Shown one piece after another: positions 1-6,558 of a stretch of DNA of 23,468 nt; the stretch's first letter is position 1, and each line of letters opens with the position of its first letter. Position numbers and translations under genes: made by a program. The notes under the pieces were generated by a model. The model did no database searches. It had not been told where the DNA came from and worked only from the letters and a program-made list of their open reading frames with translations. Source of the DNA: JAGQRJ01 sp041402045 (GTDB lineage Bacteria; Planctomycetota; J058); the NCBI GenBank assembly GCA_041402045.1, contig JAWKSZ010000092.1:1-23468 (forward strand). The letters run 5' to 3'.

Positions 1-2317
1 TGGCCAGGGACTCGTCTCGGTCCTCGATCCACTTCTCGGCCATGGCGTTCTCCATGGCGGCGAGCTTGCCCGCGCACTTTTCGAGCAGGTCCCAGTCGCT
101 GAGCCCGGGCGCGGTCTCCTCGCCCCGGGCCGCGAGGGCCGCCTTGGCCTCGGCGAGCTGGCGCTTGTGCCCCAAACGGGCTTCGTTCTCCTGCTGCGCG
201 GCGGCGAGGGCGGCCGGGGAGAAGAGCGTCGTGCGCTCCGTGTCCAGGGCCTCGGCGCGCAGGCCGCGGACCTGGGCGTCGTCCCAGAACGGCGCCTGGA
301 CGGGCTCCCCGGCGAGGACCTCGGCCGCGAGCTGCTGCAGCTCCCGGGCAGCGGGGTAGCGCGCGTCGGCCTGCTCGGCGGCGAAGGCCAGCTCCTCGCG
401 GTTGCCGAACACCGCGTGGTGGAACAGCCAGTAGGCGGCGAGGTGCGGCCACGCCGCGAGCAGCTCGCGCTCGCGCTCCCAGTCCTCCCAGGTCGCAGCG
501 GTCTCGAGCCCTCCGAGCTCGACGGGCTCGACCAGGAGCGTCACGATCCACTTCGTGCGCTCCTCGAGGGCGAGGGCGTCGAGGTGCGCGGGGCGCTCGA
601 CCTCGGCGTCGAGCTCCTTCTGGCACGCGGCCAGGAGCTGCCGCCGCCGCGCGGTCGAGACCGCCGCCTTGCCGCGCTCCTCGAGGTCCCCGCCGCCCTC
701 GAACTGTTGGTAGACGACGGCGGCCACGATCGACTCCGCCGCGCGGGCGTACTCGGGCTCGTCCTGGTGCTGGTGCAGGACGCGGCTGTTGCCCTCGGGG
801 CTCGGGTGCCACTCCGCCAGCCAGAGCTCCTCCTCCTCGCACAGGATCACCGACGCCGGGAGGAACACGGACTGCACCCGCGCGACCCAGGTCCCGTCCT
901 CGGCGGCCACGGCCTCGCCGAGGCTGCTCTCGGCGGCGCTCAGCCAGGCGCCGCGGTAGGGCGCGTCCAGGCGCGCCTGGCGACGCAGCGCGCAGAACGC
1001 CTGGAGCTCTGGGGACAGGCGCTCGCCGAGGACGGCGTCGAGCGGCCAGGCGACGTCCAGCGCGCCCTCGGGCTGCGCCTCCTCCTCCTCGGGCAGCGGG
1101 TCGAGGATCGGGGCGCAGAGCTCGGCCAGGCGCTCGCCGCGGTCGCCGAGCAGCGCCCGCGCGCCGGCGGGGGTCATGTCCCCGGGGTCGATCGACGTCA
1201 GCCAGGCGGCGAACTCGGCGGAGCCGGCGAGCTCCGCGAGCTCGGGGGCGTCGGGCTGGGTCTCGAGCGCGCGCCGCGCGGCCTCGAGGGCCGCGTCCCG
1301 CTCGCCGGCGGCCGAGAGCGCGAGGGTGCGCACGACCTGCACGTCGCCGCGGCCCCCGCGGTCGTAGCCCCGGGCCCGCTCGACCCGCTCCACGGCCAGG
1401 GCCGCGTCGCCGGCCTCGAGGGCCTGGCGCGCGAGGAACAGGAGCAGCTCGATCAGGGCGGCGAAGGTCCGCTGCCCGCGGGGGGTGAACACGCCCCAGG
1501 AGCCGGCGGCGCCGTCGACGTCCAGGGCCAGGGCGGCCTCGGCGCGCGCTCGCGCGGCGGCGACGTCCCCCTGGGCCAGGAGCGCGCGCACCCAGAGCCA
1601 GCTCGCCTCGAGCTGCTCGCCCACGCCCTGGGCCTGGGCGAAGCGCTCGCCCGCGCGCTCGGCGGCGGTGCTCGCGTCGCCCGCGCGCAGCGCGAGCTCC
1701 CCCTCGCTCTCCAGCGCGCAGGAGAAGGTCGTGGACTCGCGGGCGTCGCCGTGCTCGTGCCGCACGAGCTGCTCCAGCCAGCCGTCGCGGTGGTAATAGC
1801 GCCACTCGCCGTGCTTGCGCCCGGCCTCGTCGCTCTCGCCGAACAGCCAGCGCGCGCCCTTGGACGAGTAGACCGCGCCTTCGGGGACGCTCGCCGGACG
1901 GTCGGGCAGGCGCTCGCCGGTCTCGCTCACGGGGTTCCCCTCGCGGTCGAAGAGCCGACCCGAGACCACCCGCCCGCCGCGCCAGGTGTTCTCCACCCGC
2001 CACACGGCGGCGGCGAGCCCGGGGGGGAAGTTCTCCGTGGTCGGCTGGTCCGAGCGGATCGCGACGTCGAGGCCGTCGATCCGACCCTGGACGATGCTGC
2101 CCTGCCGCGAGACCTCCCCCGACTCGTGGTAGCGCTTGAAGCTGCCGTGGGGCACGTCGTGCACGAAGTCGCAGTGGTTGACGAGGGTCCCGTCCGGCCG
2201 CCAGTAGGTCACGAGGCCGTGCTTGCGCCCCTCGGCGTCGGTCTCGGCCAGTACCCACTCGTTGTCGGAGGCGCTCCACTCGGCGGCGGCGGGGACGGAC
2301 TCGGGACGCTCGGGCAT
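1..2317 (-). CDS. MORN-variant and TPR-like repeat protein (partial, runs off left edge)
   Basis: An open frame on the minus strand starts with ATG at 2317 and continues out of the window, giving 772 codons and no stop. AGGAG lies six bases before the ATG. Residues about 30-75 and 165-190 hold MORN-variant (YwqK-like) units of the form HG-x-W/F-x-x-Y-x-x-x-G, for example KHGEWRYYHRDGWLEQ. They are followed by a long Ala/Leu/Glu-rich helical region, about 200-400, that looks TPR-like. The later part, about 480-770, is rich in Trp and acidic residues and I do not recognise it. There is no signal peptide or membrane segment, so it is probably cytoplasmic. MORN-variant proteins are often binding modules or immunity-like factors, but no specific role can be assigned. 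The frame is clean, unlike that of the next gene upstream. Confidence 0.8.
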   Translation of the reverse strand, partial: MPERPESVPAAAEWSASDNEWVLAETDAEGRKHGLVTYWRPDGTLVNHCDFVHDVPHGSFKRYHESGEVSRQGSIVQGRIDGLDVAIRSDQPTTENFPPGLAAAVWRVENTWRGGRVVSGRLFDREGNPVSETGERLPDRPASVPEGAVYSSKGARWLFGESDEAGRKHGEWRYYHRDGWLEQLVRHEHGDARESTTFSCALESEGELALRAGDASTAAERAGERFAQAQGVGEQLEASWLWVRALLAQGDVAAARARAEAALALDVDGAAGSWGVFTPRGQRTFAALIELLLFLARQALEAGDAALAVERVERARGYDRGGRGDVQVVRTLALSAAGERDAALEAARRALETQPDAPELAELAGSAEFAAWLTSIDPGDMTPAGARALLGDRGERLAELCAPILDPLPEEEEAQPEGALDVAWPLDAVLGERLSPELQAFCALRRQARLDAPYRGAWLSAAESSLGEAVAAEDGTWVARVQSVFLPASVILCEEEELWLAEWHPSPEGNSRVLHQHQDEPEYARAAESIVAAVVYQQFEGGGDLEERGKAAVSTARRRQLLAACQKELDAEVERPAHLDALALEERTKWIVTLLVEPVELGGLETAATWEDWERERELLAAWPHLAAYWLFHHAVFGNREELAFAAEQADARYPAARELQQLAAEVLAGEPVQAPFWDDAQVRGLRAEALDTERTTLFSPAALAAAQQENEARLGHKRQLAEAKAALAARGEETAPGLSDWDLLEKCAGKLAAMENAMAEKWIEDRDESLA

Positions 2318-2383
2318 GACGCACTCCTGGGCACGGTGATAGACGCTCGGCCCGGACGGAACCAGGCCCTCATGCACAGGAGT

Positions 2384-3331
2384 TCAACGCGCGCGCAGGC
2401 GCTGCTCGAAAATCCCAGGAGACGCGTCGGCGGCGGCGCACCTCGTGCAAGCGTCTCCCCGGAGGTGCCAGGGGGCGGGTCGGTCTGGCCTCCCCGCCCC
2501 CCCACCCACGCCCCAGGCGGCGTCGATCATGGCGTCCCCTTCCAGGGGGCGGCGCCACGCCGCTGGGTCCGCTGCGACCGGCGGGTCCAGATCGGGATCC
2601 TGCGAGCTGCGCCGCCGGCGCCGGAGGCGCCGACACGCCGTCGTAGCGCTCTTCGGACCACGTCCAGCGCGGCCTCGAGCGCCGCGGCCACCAGGCCCTC
2701 GCGCTCGTGCGCCTGGACCGCGATCGTCGCGAGCAGCCAGCAGAAGCGCACGTGCCTGAAGCGCGGCGCGCGCCCGCAGCTCGGCCCAGGTCGGCTCGCG
2801 GGGTCCTCGATCACCAGCTCGCTTGTAGCGCGCGTTGAGCCGCGCCAGCTTGCCCAGCGCCTGCGCCGGAGCTCGAGGGCCCGCGTCCGCGGCGAGCTGG
2901 GGGTCCTCCCCGGCGAGCCGCAGCAGCGCCGCCACCGCGACCTCCTGCTGGAGGTAGGGCAGCTTGGTCACCTCGAACACACCGCTGGGGAACAGCCGCT
3001 CTCGCAGCCGCACCGCCGCCGCGCCGCGCGGGGCGCCCGCGAATGCCGCGCCGTGACTCCAGCACCGTCGTCCAGCGCCTTGAAGCTCGCGGTCGAGCTC
3101 GACGTCGAGCTCGCGCGCCCCGGGGGCGTGGGTCCCGCGGGAGCGGCTCGCGCTCCAGCGCTCCTCCTGGTCCAGCAAGTCGCCGTCGGCCGCGAGGGCC
3201 TCCCGCGCCTGCTCGACGAGCTCGTCGACGCCGCTGTCCGCGAGGAACTCCAGCATGCGCCGCACGCACGAAATGCGCAGCCGCGTGGGCTGCCGGTATC
3301 CCCGCACGTAGCGGGTAATGGGAACGGTCAT
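2384..3331 (-). pseudogene. Hypothetical gene with broken reading frame
   Basis: ATG at 3331 opens a convincing N terminus (MTVPITRYVRGYRQPTRLRI, then a helical stretch with RMLEFLADSGVDELVEQA). Protein-like sequence then jumps between frames. LPYLQQEVAVAALLRLAGED is in the first frame near 2950, and RFRHVRFCWLLATIAVQAHE is in another frame near 2730. The remainder to 2384 is Arg/Pro/Gly-rich and does not read as protein in any frame. I read it as one helical, probably cytoplasmic protein of unknown function, interrupted by several indels. Either the gene is decaying or the sequence is poor here. It has the same direction as the MORN gene just downstream and could share a transcript with it. 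The true stop cannot be placed; the end given is where the starting frame closes. Confidence 0.5.
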
Positions 3332-4130
3332 GATCTACCTTCTCTCTTTTGCTCGCCCTCCCAGGCGCTGCCTTCTTCAAAAGCGAGCCGCGGATCTGGG
3401 GGTTGGGCGAGCGAAAAATTCGCGCCGCGGACCGTGAACGCGACGCTTACGGGCCCTGCGCACCGCGCTGCAGTGCTCTCCGGAGGTCGAACCAGCCCGC
3501 GCGAGGTCCCCGACCCTCCCGTCGCCTCTCGAAACCTGCCCGCGCGAGGTCCCCGACCCTCCCGTCGCCTCCTGCAACCTGCCCGCAAGAGGTCCCCGAC
3601 CCTCCCGTCGCCTCTCGAAACCTGCCGACGCGAGGTCCCCGACCCTCCCGTCGCCTCTCGAAACCTGCCCGCAAGAGGTCCCCGACCCTCCCGTCGCCTC
3701 CTGCAACCTGCGCGCGTGAGGTCTCGAACCCTCCCGTCACCTCCTGCGACCTGCCGACGCCTGGTCCCGGACCCTCGCGTCACCTCCTGCAACCTGCCCG
3801 CGCGAGGTCCCCGACCCGCGCGCGCGAGGGTTTCGTCTCAGACGGGGAAGGTCGGAGCGCTGAGTTGGGCAAGATCTGCCCAACCGTCTCAGCCCCCGTC
3901 CCACCTCGCCGAACGTGCGAACCTCGCGCCGCCTCCGCTTAGCCCGGGCGCGTCGCTTGCCTGCGCGCGACGACGGAAGGCGGCGTGACGTGGGCCCACT
4001 CGACAGCGCAGCGAAGGTGATCCTCCGAGAGGTCCCGCAGGACCCGGCCGGGCCTGCCCCGTCACTCGCAGGGGTAGCGATCCGCAGCGCGAGAGCCGAC
4101 GACACGGTCCCGCCGGCCTTCTCTCTGACC
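3332..4130. other. Gene-free stretch of about 800 bases containing a tandem array
   Basis: No frame here reads as protein; the open frames are Arg/Pro/Gly-rich artefacts of GC content. The stretch lies between the start of the minus-strand hypothetical gene (3331) and the first protein-like part of the plus-strand Rpn-like gene (about 4131), so it should hold the 5' regions of both. The 43-bp tandem array occupies 3496-3817. Bases 3332-3495 are slightly AT-richer next to the minus-strand gene start and could hold its promoter, but I see no convincing boxes. Bases 3818-4130 may hide a frameshifted N terminus of the Rpn-like gene. Confidence 0.5.
3496..3817. repeat. Tandem array: seven 43-bp units plus a partial eighth
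   Basis: Units begin at 3496, 3539, 3582, 3625, 3668, 3711 and 3754, each exactly 43 bases; a partial copy follows from 3797. The conserved core is GGTCCCCGACCCTCCCGTC, and the unit ends in either CTCTCGAAACCTG (units 1, 3, 4) or CTCCTGCAACCTG and close variants (units 2, 5, 6, 7). The first ten bases also vary in a mixed pattern (CGCGCG, CGCAAG, CGACGC). Units 1-5 are nearly identical, while 6 and 7 have diverged. Since 43 is not a multiple of three, the array is not a coding repeat. On the minus strand each unit carries GGGAGGGTCGGGG and usually another GGG nearby. There are no spacers, so it is not CRISPR. Function unknown. Confidence 0.93.
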
Positions 4131-4847
4131 ATGGACAAGGTGCTCGTGCTGGATGTCGAACGAGGCGCCCTCTGTCCCTGCACGTGGAGGTCGAGGCCGC
4201 GTGGAAGGCGCGAGTGCCCCGCAAGATCTTCCGCTACTGAGCCCGCCCACCGCGTCCACGACACCCTGTGGCTGTTGGTGATCTGCCTCAAGCCCGGCAA
4301 GAAGCAAGGTGAACCCCGGACTACCTACGAGCGCCGGGTGGGAGAGCGAGTGGCGCTCCGCTTCGAGTTCGACGTCGTCAAGGTGTGGGAGCTGCGCGCG
4401 GACGACCTCCTCAGGGACGCTAAGCCGGGCCTCTTGCCCCTCGTCCCCTATGCCGACGGGACTTCCAAAGGGCACGTGGAGCGCGCCCTGGAGGCGCTTG
4501 GCCGGATCGACCCCGAACACCGCCGCGGAGAACTTCAGGCCGCCTTGACGGTGTTCGCGGACAACGTCTTCCCCGACGAGAACTGGGCTGCCAGAATGCC
4601 CGAGGAGCTGCTCATGGGTTCGACGATCTACCAACGAGGTGAGGCCGCTGGCGAGCTCGCTGGAAAGCGCACGCTGCTGGCGCGCCAGCTCGCGAAGCGC
4701 CTCGCAGAGCGGGCCCAGCCCCTGCTCCCTCGCCTGCAGCGGGCCGACCTGACGACCCTGGACACCGCAGCCGACCTCCTCGCCGAGCGGCTGTCGGACG
4801 ACGAGCTCCTGGCGCAGCTCGACCAGGCACTCCCCAACGCCGACTAG
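4131..4847 (+). pseudogene. Rpn-like / DUF4351 family protein, frame-broken N-terminal half
   Basis: The C-terminal part, about 4255-4847, is a clean frame: HDTLWLLVICLKPGKKQG, then a helical middle (HVERALEALGRIDPEHRRGE), then a C-terminal DUF4351-like segment (LARQLAKRLAERAQPLLPRL ... LLAERLSDDELLAQL). This layout fits the Rpn/transposase_31 group of PD-(D/E)XK-like proteins. The core motif with the presumed nuclease residues lies in a different frame: LHVEVEAAWKARVPRKIFRY is read at about 4176-4237 and hits a stop at 4238. At least two indels therefore separate the pieces. ATG 4131 starts MDKVLVLDVERGALCP, which may be the segment before it, but a true start could be further upstream. It is either a decayed gene or a sequencing error. 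The family role in recombination is known only for Rpn proteins; assignment here is by pattern. Confidence 0.55.
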
Positions 4848-4867
4848 CTAGCTCTCCGGAAGCGCGC

Positions 4868-4890
4868 GGGGCTCGGCGACGCCGAGCCCC
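4868..4890. terminator. Strong hairpin between convergent genes, possible bidirectional terminator
   Basis: A perfect 10-bp stem (GGGGCTCGGC, 4868-4877, with GCCGAGCCCC, 4881-4890) closes a three-base loop. It sits in the 67-base gap between the stop of the Rpn-like gene (4847) and the stop of the FecR-like gene (4915), which converge. No T-tract follows on either side, so a classical intrinsic terminator is not proven, but position and stem strength fit a shared transcript end. Confidence 0.55.
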
Positions 4891-4914
4891 TGGGCAAGAT
4901 CCGCGGTGCGCCGG

Positions 4915-5847
4915 CTAGCGCTTCTCGGGCGGGCCGTCGTCCGGGGTCCGCGGGGGGACGACCGGGTTGTCGAGGGTCGCGTCCGGGTCCTGCTGCGGGG
5001 GCTCCGGCGTCTGGACCGGGGGCAGCGGGTGGCCGACCGGGGTCTCGACCGCGGGCTCGACGTCGGGCTTGGGCAGGTCCACCCAGTGGATCCACTCCGC
5101 CGGGGTCACGTGCATGAGCTCGAGCTGGGTCAGCTCGGCGTGGCTCTCGGCGGCGTCGCCGGCGCCGAGGCGGCGGCGGTCGCCGGGGCGCGAGGCGAGG
5201 ACCGAGCCCTCGACCACGATCACCCGCGAGGAGCGCCCGCCCTGGTGCACGAGGAACTGCGTGCCCATGACCTCGACCTCGAGGCCGCGGGCGCGCACGC
5301 GGAAGGGCGCGCGGCGCTTGTTGACCTTGCAGAACACCTCGCCGTCGAGGCCGCCGAACTCGACGGTCACCCCGCGGTCGGCCTCGCGCACGAGGGCCAC
5401 CTCGGTGTCGGCGTGGAGCAAGACCTGGGTCCCGTCGGTGAGCTCGACGGTGGCCGGGGTCTCCGCGGCCAGGACCCGCTCGCCGGCGAGCAGGGGCGTC
5501 CCCGGCGCGACCGCCTCGGGCAGCCCGTCCTCGGCGACGCGGAAGATCCCCTGCCCCACGGTGGCGACGACGTCGTCGACCGGGGAGGCGTGGTGCAGGT
5601 CGGTGCTCTGGGTGTAGGCCACGAGCCCGCCGGCGAGGAGCACGGCGGCCGCGGCCGCGGCCCCCCACAGCCCCAAGGGACGGCGCGCCGGCGGGGCGCT
5701 GACCTGGCCCCGGTGGCGCGCCAAGGACGCCTCGATCGGGAGCTGGCTCAGGATCCGCTCGACCGCCGCGTCCCCGAAGGGGTGCTCGGCCAGCGCGTCC
5801 TCGAGCGCGGCTTCGATCTGGCGCAGCGACTGCGCGTCTTCGGTCAT
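4915..5847 (-). CDS. FecR-domain transmembrane regulator, probable anti-sigma partner
   Basis: 310 residues. The start is ATG 5847, which overlaps the stop of the upstream sigma gene as ATGA and is preceded by GGAGAGAGG. The cytoplasmic N terminus is about 1-56, one membrane helix about 57-78 (Ala/Leu-rich, after RRPLGLWG), a FecR domain about 95-235 and a Pro/Glu-rich tail about 255-310. The FecR signature is clear: GTPLLAGERV, ATVELTDGTQVLLHADTEV, FRVRARGLEVEVMGTQFLVH and VIVVEGSVLAS. FecR proteins sense an envelope signal and control a partner ECF sigma factor. Here the role is inferred from translational coupling and one-TM topology. No TonB-dependent receptor lies nearby, so iron-citrate signalling is not implied. 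The proline-rich tail may span the periplasm or bind the cell wall. Confidence 0.87.
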   Translation of the reverse strand: MTEDAQSLRQIEAALEDALAEHPFGDAAVERILSQLPIEASLARHRGQVSAPPARRPLGLWGAAAAAAVLLAGGLVAYTQSTDLHHASPVDDVVATVGQGIFRVAEDGLPEAVAPGTPLLAGERVLAAETPATVELTDGTQVLLHADTEVALVREADRGVTVEFGGLDGEVFCKVNKRRAPFRVRARGLEVEVMGTQFLVHQGGRSSRVIVVEGSVLASRPGDRRRLGAGDAAESHAELTQLELMHVTPAEWIHWVDLPKPDVEPAVETPVGHPLPPVQTPEPPQQDPDATLDNPVVPPRTPDDGPPEKR

Positions 5848-6473
5848 GACGACCTCTCTCCCCATCCCACGTGTCGGCCCAGCCGCTCGCGCAGCCGGCC
5901 CCGAGCCCTGAACAGTCGACTCTCGATCGTGTTGATCGTCAAGCCCGTTGTCTCTGCGATCTCCTCGTAGGACAGGCCTTCGAGGTATTTGAGGTAGACG
6001 ACCTCGCGCTGGGTCTCGGGGAGGGCGACCACCTCCTCGCGGATCAGCGCGCGCAGCTCGTCCTGCTCCAAGGACTCCTGGGGCGCCAGGCCCTCGGCCG
6101 GCAGCGGCTGGGAGTCGCTCTCGCCCTGCCCCGGCAGGCGCTCGCCGCTGCGCCCCACGACCTTGCGCCGGCGCAGGTGGTCCAGCGCCGTGGTCCGGAC
6201 CACGTTGCGCAGCCAGGGGCGGAAGCGGGCGGCGTTCTCCAGGTTCCAGATCCCGTCCAGGGCCTTGAGGAACGACTCCTGCACCACGTCCAGCGCGGCG
6301 TGGTAGTCGCCGGTGACCGAGAGCGCGACCGAGCCCGCGTAGCGCGTGTGCCGGGCCACCAGGAGCTCGAAGGCCTTGCCGTCCCCCGCGCGGAAGCGCT
6401 CGACCAGCGCCGCGTCGTCAGCCAAGCTCACGCGCGATCCAGTCTCCGAAGGGCGGTCCAACACGGCCTGCAT
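5844..6473 (-). CDS. ECF sigma-70 family RNA polymerase sigma factor
   Basis: 209 residues. Region sigma-2 spans about 20-100 (LVERFRAGDGKAFELLVARH; DVVQESFLKAL; FRPWLRNVVRTTALDHLRRR) and sigma-4 about 145-200 (LPETQREVVYLKYLEGLSYE; IAETTGLTINTIESRLFRAR). A linker of about 40 residues with Gly/Ser/Pro joins them. Length and architecture fit ECF sigma factors, which direct polymerase to promoters of an envelope or stress regulon. The start is ATG 6473 with a weak GGGTGGGG upstream. It is the first gene of a two-gene unit with the FecR-like gene, overlapping by four bases. A candidate promoter with an inverted repeat lies about 60 bases upstream. The target regulon is unknown. Confidence 0.93.
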   Translation of the reverse strand: MQAVLDRPSETGSRVSLADDAALVERFRAGDGKAFELLVARHTRYAGSVALSVTGDYHAALDVVQESFLKALDGIWNLENAARFRPWLRNVVRTTALDHLRRRKVVGRSGERLPGQGESDSQPLPAEGLAPQESLEQDELRALIREEVVALPETQREVVYLKYLEGLSYEEIAETTGLTINTIESRLFRARGRLRERLGRHVGWGERSS

Positions 6474-6529
6474 GCCCCACCCGACGCACGCCGCGGGCCC
6501 CGGCTTGCGGGCGGACCTGGAGGAGAGCC

Positions 6530-6558
6530 CTTAAGTCGTTAACGGAAGGCGACTTCAA
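6530..6558 (-). promoter_or_regulatory. Candidate sigma-70-like promoter with embedded inverted repeat, upstream of the sigma/FecR operon
   Basis: Read on the minus strand, TTGAAG (6553-6558) and CTTAAG (6530-6535) are separated by 17 bases, a plausible -35/-10 pair in an unusually AT-rich patch. The arms AAGTCG (6533-6538) and CGACTT (6550-6555) form a 6-bp inverted repeat that overlaps both boxes, as an operator might. The -35 box overlaps the stop codon of the upstream PP2C-like gene (6555-6557). The same inverted repeat could instead be a weak terminator hairpin for that gene. A perfect 10-bp palindrome, AACAATTGTT (6559-6568), lies just upstream within its last codons. Confidence 0.35.

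Noticed and set aside
3328..3792. Repeat protein encoded by the 43-bp array
   Set aside because: 43 is not a multiple of three, so every unit shifts frame; all three frames look open only because of base composition.
3496..3817. CRISPR array
   Set aside because: Units abut directly with no unique spacers and there are no cas genes nearby; it is a simple tandem repeat.
167..3988. A 1273-codon plus-strand open frame
   Set aside because: It is a GC-driven shadow of the minus-strand MORN gene. Its translation is Gly/Ala/Arg/Leu/Pro-rich without domain motifs and it runs through the 43-bp array.
4915..5847. Iron-citrate FecR/FecA system
   Set aside because: Only the FecR domain and an ECF sigma factor are present; there is no TonB-dependent receptor in the window, and the Pro-rich tail is not typical of FecR itself.
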